In this document: positions 9,297-18,698 of the stretch, in pieces
How positions within the stretch are numbered: position 1 is the stretch's first letter
Layout: each line of letters starts with the position of its first letter
Assembly (NCBI RefSeq): GCF_011682065.1
Contig: NZ_VUYU01000028.1
Span: forward strand, 1-64,000
Direction: 5' to 3'
Length of the DNA stretch: 64,000 bases
Origin: Massilia rubra
GTDB lineage: Bacteria; Pseudomonadota; Gammaproteobacteria; Burkholderiales; Burkholderiaceae_D
The notes under the pieces: model-generated
Seen by the model: the letters and a program-made list of their open reading frames with translations, nothing else
Told to the model about the DNA's origin: nothing
Databases searched by the model: none
Made by a program: the position numbers and the translations under genes

Positions 9297-10370
9297 CTAG
9301 ACGAAGACGGGCTCTGTTTCGAGGGAGACGCCGAAGCGGGCCAGCACATCGGCCTGGATGGCGCGCGCCAGCGCGAGCACCTCGGCGCCGCTGGCGCCGC
9401 CACGGTTGACCAGCACCAGCGCCTGTTTTTCGTAGACGCCGGCCGCGCCCAGGCTGCGCCCTTTCCAGCCGCACTGGTCGATCAGCCAGCCGGCCGCGAG
9501 CTTTTCGCCGCCGTCGGCCTGTTTGTGATGCACCAGCGCGGGGTGCGCGGCCAGCAAGGCGGCGCATTGTTCGCTACTGACCACGGGATTTTTGAAGAAG
9601 CTGCCGGCGTTGCCGATCTGCGCCGGATCGGGCAGCTTGCGGCGCCGGATCGCCACCACCGCATCGCTGACCTGCTGCGCGCTCGGCGCCGCCAGAGCGC
9701 TTGCCGCCAGTTCCTGCGCCAGCTCGGCATACTTCAGGTTCGGCGTCCACGCGCGCGGCAGCGCGAAGGTGACGTCGACAATCACCAGCCCGGCCCCGTC
9801 GGCATGCTTGAAGACGCTGTCGCGGTAGCCGAAGCGGCAGGCCGCCGCGTCCATCGTGCGCAGGGCGCCGCTGGCCACGTCGAACACGGTCAGCGCATGG
9901 AACACATCCTTGACTTCGGCCCCGTACGCGCCAATATTCTGGATCGGCGAAGCGCCCACCGTGCCGGGAATGAGGGCCATGTTTTCCAGCCCGCCCAGGC
10001 CCTGCGCGAGCGTCCATTGCACGAAGCCGTGCCAGTTTTCACCGGCGCCGGCGCGCACCAGCACGCTGCCGCCGTCCTCGCCTGCGGTGTCGCCCACGGT
10101 GTCGCCCACCAGCGCGCGCCCGGCGATGGCCATGTGCAGCACCAGGCCGTCGAAGTCGCCCGTGAGCACGATGTTGCTGCCGCCGCCAAGCAGCAGGCGC
10201 GGCATGGCGGCGAGCACCGGGTCGGCCAGCACCTGCGCCAGTTGCCCGACCTGCGTCACCTTCAGGTAGGCGCGCGCGCGGGCGTCGATACCGAATGTAT
10301 TGACGCTACGGAGGGAAAAGTCGGGCGAAATGACGAGGTCTGTTGGCATGAATGAGCGTTCTGGAGGCAT
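9297..10370 (-). CDS. murB: UDP-N-acetylenolpyruvoylglucosamine reductase
   Basis: 357 residues. MurB reduces UDP-GlcNAc-enolpyruvate to UDP-MurNAc in peptidoglycan precursor synthesis (FAD, NADPH, cytosol). Seen: the FAD-binding region ([35 protein letters not shown]), the proton-donor Ser motif [11 protein letters not shown], and the C-terminal catalytic Glu in SLETEPVFV. It is the long E. coli-type enzyme. Two starts are possible, 10370 and the in-frame ATG at 10349 ([11 protein letters not shown]). Neither has a clear ribosome site; the shorter form starts closer to the conserved region. Confidence 0.95.
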   Translation of the reverse strand: MPPERSFMPTDLVISPDFSLRSVNTFGIDARARAYLKVTQVGQLAQVLADPVLAAMPRLLLGGGSNIVLTGDFDGLVLHMAIAGRALVGDTVGDTAGEDGGSVLVRAGAGENWHGFVQWTLAQGLGGLENMALIPGTVGASPIQNIGAYGAEVKDVFHALTVFDVASGALRTMDAAACRFGYRDSVFKHADGAGLVIVDVTFALPRAWTPNLKYAELAQELAASALAAPSAQQVSDAVVAIRRRKLPDPAQIGNAGSFFKNPVVSSEQCAALLAAHPALVHHKQADGGEKLAAGWLIDQCGWKGRSLGAAGVYEKQALVLVNRGGASGAEVLALARAIQADVLARFGVSLETEPVFV

Positions 10371-10464
10371 TTAGGGGAAAAAACCGGGTCAGTTCAGGGG
10401 CGCCGCCCCCGTTGTCCGTTAAAATATCGGCATTCTACATTTTGCAAGTAAAAAGGATCCCATT

Positions 10465-10950
10465 ATGCCGTCGTTTGATGTCGTCTCCGAAGCAGACATG
10501 ATTGAAGTGAAAAACGCCGTCGAGCAATCGAACAAGGAAATCACCACCCGTTTCGATTTCAAGGGCAGCTCGGCCAAGGTCGAACAGAAGGAGGCCGAAT
10601 TGACCGCCTTCGCCGATTCCGATTTCCAGCTCTCGCAGGTGCGCGATGTGCTGACCAACAAGCTGGCCAAGCGCAAGGTCGATGTGCGTTTCCTCGATGA
10701 GGGCAAGATCGAGAAAATCGGCGGCGACAAGGTCAAGCAGGTCATCAAGATCAAAAACGGGATCGAAACCGACGACGCCAAGAAAATCGTCAAGGTCATC
10801 AAGGATAGCAAGATGAAGGTCCAGGCCAGCATCCAGGGCGAATCGGTGCGTGTCACCGGCGCCAAGCGCGATGACTTGCAGGCCGCCATGGCGATGCTGC
10901 GCAAGGATGTGCCGGATATGCCGCTGGAATTCAATAACTTCCGCGATTGA
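10465..10950 (+). CDS. yajQ: YajQ-family nucleotide-binding protein
   Basis: 161 residues, the full family length, beginning [20 protein letters not shown] after an AAAAGGAT ribosome site. YajQ/DUF520 proteins have two ferredoxin-like folds and bind nucleotides; in Xanthomonas and Pseudomonas members bind c-di-GMP and modulate a transcription factor. Typical segments are [17 protein letters not shown] and the C-terminal [12 protein letters not shown] with the end PLEFNNFRD. It is divergent from murB with ~95 bases between, so each has its own promoter. Given the many c-di-GMP enzymes here, an effector role is plausible but inferred. Confidence 0.93.
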   Translation: MPSFDVVSEADMIEVKNAVEQSNKEITTRFDFKGSSAKVEQKEAELTAFADSDFQLSQVRDVLTNKLAKRKVDVRFLDEGKIEKIGGDKVKQVIKIKNGIETDDAKKIVKVIKDSKMKVQASIQGESVRVTGAKRDDLQAAMAMLRKDVPDMPLEFNNFRD

Positions 10951-11006
10951 TCGATTTTATCGTTCAATCGACAGTAACCGGCCCTTCGCGCCGGGAATTG
11001 ATGAAC

Positions 11007-11032
11007 AAACCGGGGCGCTTGGTCCCGGTTTT
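11007..11032 (+). terminator. Candidate rho-independent terminator of yajQ
   Basis: Stem AAACCGGG (11007-11014) and CCCGGTTT (11024-11031) with a 9-base loop and a short T-run, 57 bases after the yajQ stop and before the next same-strand gene. Confidence 0.55.
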
Positions 11033-11141
11033 GCTCGCTGGAACGTAGAACACCAAGGTCGCTTGGGGTAGAATTGTAGGTGCGCAAGCGGCCCGCAGGC
11101 CGCGCCGGCGCACCAGTAAACTTGGCAGTCTAAGGATAGCA

Positions 11142-12407
11142 ATGAAACGTGTTGATGATTTCCGCCTGCGTCTGGGCAACAAGGACTATGTGCCCATCAT
11201 GATCGGTGGCATGGGGGTCGATATTTCGACCTCCGAACTGGCACTCGAAGCGGCGCGCCTGGGCGGGATCGGGCATATTTCCGATGCCATGGTCGAGGAT
11301 GTCTCGGACCGCAAGTTCGACACCAGCTACGTGAAAGACAAAACCAAGACCTATAAGTTCAATATTAACAATATGGACAAGGCGGTGGTGCAGTTCGACC
11401 TGTCGCGCCTGGCCGACGCCACGCGCCGCCACGTCGGCGCGACCATGGAAGCGAAACGCGGCGATGGCCTCATTTTCGTGAACTGCATGGAAAAGCTGAC
11501 CATGAATTCGCCGCGCGAAACCTTGCGCACGCGCCTGACCGCCGCGCTCGACGCCGGCATCGACGGCATCACCATGTCGGCCGGCCTGCACCTGGGCTCG
11601 TTCGCCCTGATCGCCGACCATCCGCGTTTCCGCGACGCCAAGCTGGGCATCATCGTCTCGTCCGTGCGCGCGCTGCAGATTTTCCTGCGCAAGGTCGCCA
11701 AGCTGGACCGCCTGCCCGACTTCATCATCGTCGAAGGCCCGCTGGCCGGCGGCCACCTCGGTTTCGGGATGGACTGGGCCGAGTACGACCTGCACACCAT
11801 CATGGATGAAATCCATGCCTACATGCGCGCAGAAAAGCTTGAGATTCCATTGATCGCGGCCGGTGGCGTGTTCACCGGCACCGACGCGGCCGGCTTCCTC
11901 GAAAAAGGCGCCGCCGGCGTGCAGGTGGCGACCCGCTTCACCATCACCCACGAATGCGGCCTGCCGGACAAGGTCAAGCAGGAGTACGTGCGCGCCACCG
12001 AAGACGACATCGTCGTCAACGGCATTTCGCCGACCGGTTATCCGATGCGCATGCTCAAGAGCACCCCGGCGATCGGCGCGGGCATCCGTCCGGGCTGCGA
12101 GTCGTATGGTTATCTGCTTGATGCGACCGGTAACTGTTCCTACATCAATGCCTACAACCGCGAAGTGCTGGCCAATCCGGACAGCAAGACCGTGGTGGTG
12201 ATGGACAAGACCTGCCTGTGCACGCACATGCGCAATTTCAATTGCTGGACCTGCGGCCACTATACGTATCGCCTCAAGGATACGACCCACAAGCTGGCGG
12301 ACGGCAATTACCAGATGCTGTCGGCCGAGCATGTGTTCCAGGATTACCAGTTCAGCGTCGACAACCAGATCGCCCTGCCGGTACGCCAGGAAATCGCGCT
12401 GGCGTAA
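11142..12407 (+). CDS. Nitronate monooxygenase / 2-nitropropane dioxygenase-like flavoprotein
   Basis: 421 residues after TAAGGATAGCA. A TIM-barrel flavoenzyme: PIMIGGMGVDISTSELALEA at the N-terminus, the FMN phosphate-binding region IPLIAAGGVFTGTDAAGFLE and GAAGVQVATRF. The family oxidises alkyl nitronates, but members also include other flavin oxidoreductases, so the substrate is not assigned. It is longer than typical ~320-residue NMOs: the last ~90 residues carry C358-x-C360-x7-C368-x2-C371 (CLCTHMRNFNCWTC), which could bind a metal or Fe-S cluster. It stands alone, with yajQ upstream behind a terminator. Confidence 0.8.
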   Translation: MKRVDDFRLRLGNKDYVPIMIGGMGVDISTSELALEAARLGGIGHISDAMVEDVSDRKFDTSYVKDKTKTYKFNINNMDKAVVQFDLSRLADATRRHVGATMEAKRGDGLIFVNCMEKLTMNSPRETLRTRLTAALDAGIDGITMSAGLHLGSFALIADHPRFRDAKLGIIVSSVRALQIFLRKVAKLDRLPDFIIVEGPLAGGHLGFGMDWAEYDLHTIMDEIHAYMRAEKLEIPLIAAGGVFTGTDAAGFLEKGAAGVQVATRFTITHECGLPDKVKQEYVRATEDDIVVNGISPTGYPMRMLKSTPAIGAGIRPGCESYGYLLDATGNCSYINAYNREVLANPDSKTVVVMDKTCLCTHMRNFNCWTCGHYTYRLKDTTHKLADGNYQMLSAEHVFQDYQFSVDNQIALPVRQEIALA

Positions 12408-12527
12408 GGCTGGGTTGATCTCTGCCGGCGGGCTGCCTGCCCGCCGCTTTCATTGAATCGCCGCTCGCGGCGAACCTTCCGCGCGTTGGCCGGTCCAATC
12501 TCCATTATTGGTCGATTGGAGAGGCGC

Positions 12528-14915
12528 ATGCCTGACCGCGAGAACACCTTTTATGCCGCCTTGTTGATCGATGCGGGCGGCCATATCATTACGTGGAACG
12601 CGGCTTGCGAAAAAGTGCTCGGCATTGCCGCCGCCGATGCCTTGCACCAGCCGCTGACGGCGCTGCTCAGCGAGCACGGCCGCCGCGTCTGGCGCCAGCA
12701 CTGGAGCGAGTTTCCCAGCGATTGCGATGCTTCCGAGCTCGAATTCCTGCGCGCCGACGGCAGCGTCCACACCATTTTCCTGACCCTGCTGCCGCAGCAT
12801 GGCAACGACGGCGCGCTCACCCATCTGGTGGCCCTGCTCGACGGCGCCTGCGACGAGTCCGATTCCGAGGCGGTCGGGCGCATGCCGTTGTCGAGCATCA
12901 TCGACGTGCTTCCCGGCACCTTCTACGTCTTGCGCGAGGATGGCAGCTTTGCGCTGTGGAACAAGACGCTGGAACAGGTGACGTCCATGACGTCCGACGA
13001 CGTGCGCCGCGCCAACGCGCTCGACATGTACGACCTGGCCGAAAAACGCCTGATCGCGGCCACGATCCGCAACGTGTTCGAGCACGGCGCCCCGTCCATG
13101 GTCGAAGCGAACTATCTCGACAAGTTCGGCCGCGCCACGCCCTACCTGCTGTGCGGCGCGCGTATCAGCTGCCGCGGCCGCTATTACCTGTGCGGCATGG
13201 GGCTCGATATTTCCGAACGGCGCGCCCAGGAAGACCGCCTGCGCCTGCGCGAACGCGCCCTGCACGCCACCAGCAGCGGCCTGGTCATTTCACGTTGCGC
13301 CGGCAAGGACAATCCGATCGAGTACGCCAACCCGGCCTTCGAGCGCATCACCGGCTACAGCGCCGAGGAAGTGATCGGACGCGATGCGCGTTTCATGGCC
13401 ATGCCCGGCATGGACGAGGACCAACGCGCCCAGTTGCGCGCGGCCGTGCGCGAGCGGCGCGAAGTGAGTGTGGTGTTCCGCAACCGCCGCCGCAATGGCG
13501 AGCTGTTCTGGAACGACCTGACCATCACGCCGGTCAGCGACGGGCGCGGCAAGGTCACCCATTTCATCGGCGTGATCAACGACGTCACGGCCGTCAAGCA
13601 GCGCACCGCCCACCTCGAACACGAGGTCAACCACGATGCGCTGACCGGCCTGGCGAACCGCACCCTGCTGTGGGACCGGCTGGAACAGGCGCTGCACATG
13701 GCCCAGCGCAACAAGTCGCTGGTGGCCACGGTGCTGATCGACCTTAACGGCTTCAAGCAGATCAACGACAGCCATGGCCACGAGGCCGGCGACCAGGTGC
13801 TCAAGATGGTGGCGCGGCGCCTGCAATCGTCGGTGCGCGAGAGCGACACGGTGGCGCGCCTGTCGGGCGACGAGTTCGTGCTGGTGCTGGTCAACCAGCC
13901 ATCGCTGCGCTACACCCTGCGCATGATCGAGCGCTTGCGGGTGGCCATGTCGCAGCCGGTCAGCTTCGATTCGAACGATATCGCGGTCGGCGGCAGCATC
14001 GGCGTGAGCGTGTATCCGCATGATGGCAGCGGCGCGCTCGACCTGGTGCGCGCGGCCGACGTGGCGATGTACCACGCCAAGGCGGCCAGGACGGGCGAGG
14101 TGCATTTCTTTTCGGCCGACATGAAGTCGACCACCCAGGCCAAGCAAAAGCTGGAAGACGCCATGCGCGGCGCGCTCGAACGCCACGAAATGTTCCTGCT
14201 GTACCAGCCCCAGATCTGCCTGCGCCGCGGGCACATCCTTGGCCTGGAAGCGCTATTGCGCTGGCGCCATCCGGAACTGGGGGTGCTGGCGCCGGCCTCC
14301 TTCCTGCCCGAAGCCGAAGAAAGCGGCATGATCGTGGCCATTGGCGACTATGTGCTCGACGAAGCCTGCCTGTTCATGCAGCGCATGGGCAGCGCCGGGT
14401 TTGCCCCGCTGCCGGTGGCGGTCAACGCCTCCGTCCGCGAATTTTCCCAGCCCCATTATGCCGAACACATCGCCGGCATCCTGGCGACCCACAAGATTGC
14501 GCCTTCCCAGCTGGAACTGGAATTGCGCGAAGAGAGCCTGAACGCGAATGCGCACCTGAGCGTGGAAGTGGTGTCGCAGTTGCGCGACCTGGGCGTGCTG
14601 CGCTCGCTCGACGCCTTTGGCGACGCTTCGACGAACCTGAATTTCTTGCAAAAACTGCCACTCACGCACGTCAAGCTGGCCAAGGTGGCGGTGCACCAGA
14701 TCACGGCCGACGCGCGCAGCGGCGCGATGGCCAAGGCGCTGATCGATGTCGGCCACGACCTCGGCGCGCGCGTCATCGCCAAGGGGGTGGAAACACGGCT
14801 GCAGATGGAGTTTTTACGGGCCAACCATTGCGACGAGCTGCAAGGCACGTATTTCAGCGCCCCGCTGGCCGAGCATGCCTTGCACGCTATGCTGGTGGCG
14901 GCGCCGGCGGCCTGA
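12528..14915 (+). CDS. PAS-GGDEF-EAL sensory protein with degenerate EAL domain
   Basis: 795 residues from the ATG at 12528, chosen for its GGAGAG site; a TTG at 12453 would add 25 residues. Cytosolic, no membrane segment seen. Three PAS-like regions (~5-120, ~125-250, ~255-385) precede GGDEF (RLSGDEFVLVL, first Gly replaced by Ser) and EAL (LGLEALLRWRHPE). The EAL domain keeps EALLR but has DAFG in place of the metal-binding DDFG and VKLAK in place of the usual KID, so phosphodiesterase activity is doubtful. Diguanylate cyclase activity remains possible. It ends 11 bases from the convergent DHH gene. Confidence 0.85.
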   Translation: MPDRENTFYAALLIDAGGHIITWNAACEKVLGIAAADALHQPLTALLSEHGRRVWRQHWSEFPSDCDASELEFLRADGSVHTIFLTLLPQHGNDGALTHLVALLDGACDESDSEAVGRMPLSSIIDVLPGTFYVLREDGSFALWNKTLEQVTSMTSDDVRRANALDMYDLAEKRLIAATIRNVFEHGAPSMVEANYLDKFGRATPYLLCGARISCRGRYYLCGMGLDISERRAQEDRLRLRERALHATSSGLVISRCAGKDNPIEYANPAFERITGYSAEEVIGRDARFMAMPGMDEDQRAQLRAAVRERREVSVVFRNRRRNGELFWNDLTITPVSDGRGKVTHFIGVINDVTAVKQRTAHLEHEVNHDALTGLANRTLLWDRLEQALHMAQRNKSLVATVLIDLNGFKQINDSHGHEAGDQVLKMVARRLQSSVRESDTVARLSGDEFVLVLVNQPSLRYTLRMIERLRVAMSQPVSFDSNDIAVGGSIGVSVYPHDGSGALDLVRAADVAMYHAKAARTGEVHFFSADMKSTTQAKQKLEDAMRGALERHEMFLLYQPQICLRRGHILGLEALLRWRHPELGVLAPASFLPEAEESGMIVAIGDYVLDEACLFMQRMGSAGFAPLPVAVNASVREFSQPHYAEHIAGILATHKIAPSQLELELREESLNANAHLSVEVVSQLRDLGVLRSLDAFGDASTNLNFLQKLPLTHVKLAKVAVHQITADARSGAMAKALIDVGHDLGARVIAKGVETRLQMEFLRANHCDELQGTYFSAPLAEHALHAMLVAAPAA

Positions 14916-14926
14916 GCCCCCCGCGT

Positions 14927-15865
14927 TCAGCCCTCGCTGGTGATGCGCTGGATCAGCGCGCCCAGCACTTCCTCGGCCAGTTCGTTCGAGACCTGGCAGG
15001 TGCCGGCGTTTTCGTGCCCGCCGCCGCCGTATTCGAGCATCAGGGCGCCGATGTTGGTGCGCGAGGTCCGGTTCAGGATCGACTTGCCGGTGGCGAACAC
15101 GGTGTTCTGGTTTTTCAGGCCCCACAGCACGTGGATCGAGATGTTCGTTTCCGGGAACAGGGCGTAGATGATGAAGCGGTTGCCGGCGTAAATGGTCTCT
15201 TCCTGGCGCAGGTCGAGCACGACCAGGTTGCGGTGCACCGTGGCGCAGCGCTTGATCTGCTCCTTGCACTTGCTGTTGTGCTCGACGTACAGCTCCATGC
15301 GCTCCTTGACGTCGGGCAGCGCCATGATGTCGTCGATATTGTGATTTTTGCAATAATCGATCAAGTCCATCATCAGGGCGTAGTTCGAGATGCGGAAATC
15401 GCGGAAGCGCCCCAGCCCGGTACGGGCGTCCATCAGGAAGTTGAGCAAGTCCCAGCCGTGCGGATCGAGCACTTCCTCCTGGTTAAAGCGCGCCGCGTCG
15501 CCCTTGTCGACGGCGGCCATCATGTCGTACCAGGCAGCCGGGAAGGCCGAGGCGCCGCCGTAGTAGTCGTACACCACCCGCGCGGCCGAGGGCGCTTCAG
15601 GATGGATGATGTGGTTGGCGCGCTCGCCGCTGTTGCGGATCGTTTCGGATGCGTGGTGGTCGAACGCCAGGTGGACCCCGGCCACATACGGCAGGTTGGT
15701 GCTGATGTCGCCGTCGCCGACCACGATTTTGCCGTCCTGCATATCCTTGGGGTGGACAAACAGGATATCGTCGATCAGGTCCAGGTGTTTGAGCAAGACG
15801 GCGCAGACCAGGCCATCGAAATCGCTACGCGTGATCAAACGGTATTTTTTCACATCGGCAGACAT
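14927..15865 (-). CDS. DHH-family phosphoesterase
   Basis: 312 residues from the ATG at 15865, preceded by AAGGGGATG. A DHH superfamily protein: N-terminal RSDFDGLVCAVLL, VVGDGDIS, the signature FDHHAS, and a C-terminal DHHA1-like end LEYGGGGHENAGTCQV. The superfamily contains oligoribonucleases (NrnA), c-di-NMP phosphodiesterases and exopolyphosphatases, using two Mn ions. It could degrade pGpG or short oligonucleotides, which would suit the c-di-GMP-rich neighbourhood, but that is inference. It is convergent with the GGDEF-EAL gene and divergent from the LytS-type kinase gene. Confidence 0.8.
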   Translation of the reverse strand: MSADVKKYRLITRSDFDGLVCAVLLKHLDLIDDILFVHPKDMQDGKIVVGDGDISTNLPYVAGVHLAFDHHASETIRNSGERANHIIHPEAPSAARVVYDYYGGASAFPAAWYDMMAAVDKGDAARFNQEEVLDPHGWDLLNFLMDARTGLGRFRDFRISNYALMMDLIDYCKNHNIDDIMALPDVKERMELYVEHNSKCKEQIKRCATVHRNLVVLDLRQEETIYAGNRFIIYALFPETNISIHVLWGLKNQNTVFATGKSILNRTSRTNIGALMLEYGGGGHENAGTCQVSNELAEEVLGALIQRITSEG

Positions 15866-16298
15866 AAGACATCCCCTTGGGCAGGTGGAACAGCGGGCCG
15901 GCCGCGACCGGTTCGATCCTTCATCATACCGCGCAACCGACCGCTGCGGCGCGATCGTCGGCGCTGGCGGGGCGCTGGCGCGACAAAGCGCGCGCGTGCC
16001 GCCCGCTCGGCGCACCGCCTTGGCGCCCCGCCTGCGCCCTGGCGCCCCACCGGCCCGGCTGGGCGCTTTGTTCCCCCGCGCTTTGTTCCCCCAATTATGC
16101 AGCCTGTCGCAAAGGCCGCGCAGCGCGGCGGGCGGCGTCCTACAGTGACAACATCTCATCAGTATTGCGCGCCGCGAGGCGCTTTTTACGGCGGGCACAG
16201 GCGCGCAGCAGTTACACTCGTCGCTACGACAATGTCACGCAATCCCACGCCCTTGTAAACCACGCAGTTTTTATACAATCTAACGGAACACACTCACC
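15866..16298. other. Divergent intergenic region, no supported gene
   Basis: 433 bases between the DHH gene (minus) and the LytS-type kinase gene (plus). The open frames here carry no recognisable protein and are by-products of high GC. A perfect 15-bp tandem duplication, GCGCTTTGTTCCCCC, occupies 16063-16077 and 16078-16092. An AT-rich stretch with TATACAAT just upstream of the kinase start is a possible -10 element, but no well-spaced -35 was found. Confidence 0.6.
16063..16092. repeat. Perfect 15-bp tandem duplication
   Basis: GCGCTTTGTTCCCCC occurs twice back to back (16063-16077, 16078-16092) in the non-coding region upstream of the kinase gene. It may be a replication-slippage product or a paired binding site. 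Confidence 0.8.
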
Positions 16299-17603
16299 AT
16301 GGAAGCACGCCGCCCTCCCGAGCAACCCATCGCGACCGTCCTGGCCTGGCTGCACCGCGCCTTCGACGCCACCGCCACCTGGGTGACCCAGCTATCGTGG
16401 TGGAAGTTTTTCCTGTTCGCGGCGCTGGCCCTGATTGCCGCGTCGATCTTGCAAAACGAACTGTTCTCGGGCGGGGACGTGGTCGAGGTGCGCCAGGAAC
16501 GCAAGCGCGACAAGCGCGAAGGCAATATCATCTTCGACGACAGCGGCATCAGCTACAGCCCGCCGAAAAAGCGCAGCGTCCCGCCCGAACCGGCCGAACC
16601 GCCCGAGCCGCCCGAAGCGGCCGAGCCGCCCGAGCCGCCCGAGCCGCCGCAGCCGTCCGAGCCGCCCGGCACCGCCGCGCATACGGGCAAGCCTGCCGTC
16701 GCGACCATGCCGGACATTCCACCGGTGCCCTCCGTGCCGGGCGCCGACGGCGAAGTGCGCGTCGCGCTGCCGCCACAGATCGTCGAGGGTTTGTCGAGCG
16801 CGATCGAAGCGGCGGTCGAAAATGCCGCCGAAGAAAAAGTGAAGGTGTATCACGGCCAGGCCTCGACCTGGTTCAAGAGTTTCATTTCCTTGCTGGTGCT
16901 GGCCCTGTTCGCCACCAAGGCGCTGGTCGGCGGCAAGAAGCGCGCCGAAGCCGAGACCCAGACCGCGAACGCCGCCGCCGAGCGCGAATCGATGCAGCGC
17001 CAGCTGTCGGAAGCGCGCATGCAGATGATGCAGGCCCAGGTCGAGCCGCACTTTTTGTTCAATACCCTGGCCTCGGTCGAATACCTGATCGAGACCGATC
17101 CGCCGCGCGCCTCGGCCATGCAGCGCAGCCTGATCCAGTACCTGCGCGCGGTGCTGCCGCAGATGCGCGACAACGCCGTGGTCACCAACCTCGGGCGCGA
17201 AGCGGACATGGTCAAGGCTTACCTGAGCCTGCTGAAGATGCGGATGGAAGAACGCTTGCAGGTCGACCTGCGCATTCCCGACGGCCTGCGCAGCGCGGCG
17301 TTTCCGCCGATGATGCTGCAATCGATGGTCGAGAACGCCATCAAGCACGGCCTCGAATGCAAGCCGGAAGGCGGCTCCCTGTCCATCGTGGCCGAGGTGG
17401 CGCACAACAAGCTGCGCGTGATCGTCAGCGATGACGGGGTCGGTTTCGGCGTATTTCCCAGCGACGGCACCGGGCTGGGCCTGATGACGATCCGCGAACG
17501 CCTCAAGCTGCTCCATGGCGACGCCGGCCAGTTGCACATCGCCGCCAACACGCCGAGCGGCGTGATCGCCACCATCGAAGTGCCCTATCAGGTATCGAAG
17601 TAA
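16299..17603 (+). CDS. LytS/YehU-type sensor histidine kinase with Pro-Glu-rich extracytoplasmic loop
   Basis: 434 residues. TM1 (~residues 30-50, WKFFLFAALALIAASIL) and TM2 (~190-208, FKSFISLLVLALFATKALVG) bracket a ~140-residue loop that should be periplasmic. That loop contains a low-complexity PPEPPE-type stretch near residues 91-125. Then come a coiled-coil linker (AEAETQTANAAAERESMQRQ), the His_kinase domain with phospho-His251 (VEPHFLFNTLASVEYL), and HATPase_c (MVENAIKHGLE, DDGVGFG, GTGLGL). It is paired with the LytTR regulator 103 bases downstream. The signal is unknown; the loop has no recognised sensor domain. Confidence 0.9.
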   Translation: MEARRPPEQPIATVLAWLHRAFDATATWVTQLSWWKFFLFAALALIAASILQNELFSGGDVVEVRQERKRDKREGNIIFDDSGISYSPPKKRSVPPEPAEPPEPPEAAEPPEPPEPPQPSEPPGTAAHTGKPAVATMPDIPPVPSVPGADGEVRVALPPQIVEGLSSAIEAAVENAAEEKVKVYHGQASTWFKSFISLLVLALFATKALVGGKKRAEAETQTANAAAERESMQRQLSEARMQMMQAQVEPHFLFNTLASVEYLIETDPPRASAMQRSLIQYLRAVLPQMRDNAVVTNLGREADMVKAYLSLLKMRMEERLQVDLRIPDGLRSAAFPPMMLQSMVENAIKHGLECKPEGGSLSIVAEVAHNKLRVIVSDDGVGFGVFPSDGTGLGLMTIRERLKLLHGDAGQLHIAANTPSGVIATIEVPYQVSK

Positions 17604-17706
17604 TGCACAAGCAAGCGCAGCCGTTGAAAACTGGCCAAGGAATTGATTGATTAAAGCCCGGTTTCGTTGAATAATTGGCACTCTTGCCTCTCACCAGAAA
17701 CGCACC

Positions 17707-18468
17707 ATGCCTACCGCTATTATTGCCGACGACGAAAGACTGATGCGCGACCAGTTGCGCCTGCGCCTGAACCAGGCATGGCCCGAACTGGACATCGTCG
17801 GCGAGGCCAAGAACGGCGATGAAGCGATCGAGCTGGTCAGCCAGCTCAAGCCGGACCTGACCTTCCTCGACATCCGCATGCCGGGCAAGACCGGCATGGA
17901 AGCGGCGCGCGCGATCGGCGCCGGCAGCAATATCGTGTTCGTCACCGCCTACGACCAGTACGCGGTCGAAGCGTTCGAGCGCGGCGCGGTCGACTACGTG
18001 CTCAAGCCGCCCGAGGCCGAGCGCCTGCAGGTGACCATCGACCGCCTCAAGGCGCGCCTGGCCAAGCCGAAGGAAGCGGTCAACGACAGCGTCACCGCCA
18101 TGCTCTCGCAGCTGGCCGAAAAAATGGCGGCGCCCAAGCCGACCTACCTGCAATGGATCCAGGCCAGCATCGGCCAGGACTTGCGCATGATTCCGGTCGA
18201 GGACATCCTGTTTTTCCGCTCCGACGAAAAATACACCTGCGTGCAGACCGAGCGCTTCGAAGCGCTGATCCGCAAACCGGTGCGCGACCTGGCCGAGGAG
18301 CTCGATCCGGCCCTGTTCTGGCAGATTCACCGCGCCACCCTGGTCAACGTCAACGCCATCGAAGGGGTCACGCGCGACATCCGCGGGCGCCACCTGGTGC
18401 TCATCAAAGGCAAGAGCGACAAGCTCGAAGTGAGCCGCAGCTTCCTGCACCTGTTCAAGCAAATGTAA
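17707..18468 (+). CDS. LytTR-family response regulator
   Basis: 253 residues. REC domain (residues 1-~120, phospho-Asp55 in LTFLDIRMPGKTG, conserved Lys in VDYVLKPPE), a linker, then a LytTR DNA-binding domain from about residue 150 (IPVEDILFFRSDEKYTCVQT, FWQIHRATLVNVNAIEGV, LEVSRSFLHLFKQM). It is most likely phosphorylated by the upstream LytS-type kinase. LytTR regulators usually bind paired 9-bp direct repeats and control envelope, transport or virulence genes. No target is identifiable here. Confidence 0.92.
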   Translation: MPTAIIADDERLMRDQLRLRLNQAWPELDIVGEAKNGDEAIELVSQLKPDLTFLDIRMPGKTGMEAARAIGAGSNIVFVTAYDQYAVEAFERGAVDYVLKPPEAERLQVTIDRLKARLAKPKEAVNDSVTAMLSQLAEKMAAPKPTYLQWIQASIGQDLRMIPVEDILFFRSDEKYTCVQTERFEALIRKPVRDLAEELDPALFWQIHRATLVNVNAIEGVTRDIRGRHLVLIKGKSDKLEVSRSFLHLFKQM

Positions 18469-18698
18469 ACCAGCGCCGCGCCTCTCGCGGCGCCTGCTTT
18501 CCGTTCCATGCACCATCTTGCGACCCGCCATGACATTCCGCCCCCCGCCGCGCACCGCACCGCGTTTTGCGCCCCGTTCTGCGCCCGGGTTTGCGCCCCC
18601 ATTGGCGTCCGGTTTGTCGCGCCTCAAGGCGCTCGCCAAGCCCGCTTTTATAATCAGCCCACGGTCCGCGTCCCGCGGGCCTTTGACGGCAGGCACGC

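Noticed and set aside
15866-16258. Possible upstream extension of the DHH phosphoesterase and plus-strand frames in the divergent gap
   Set aside because: The ATG at 15865 has a good ribosome site and the DHH fold starts right there; the upstream frame is Arg/Pro/Ala-rich.
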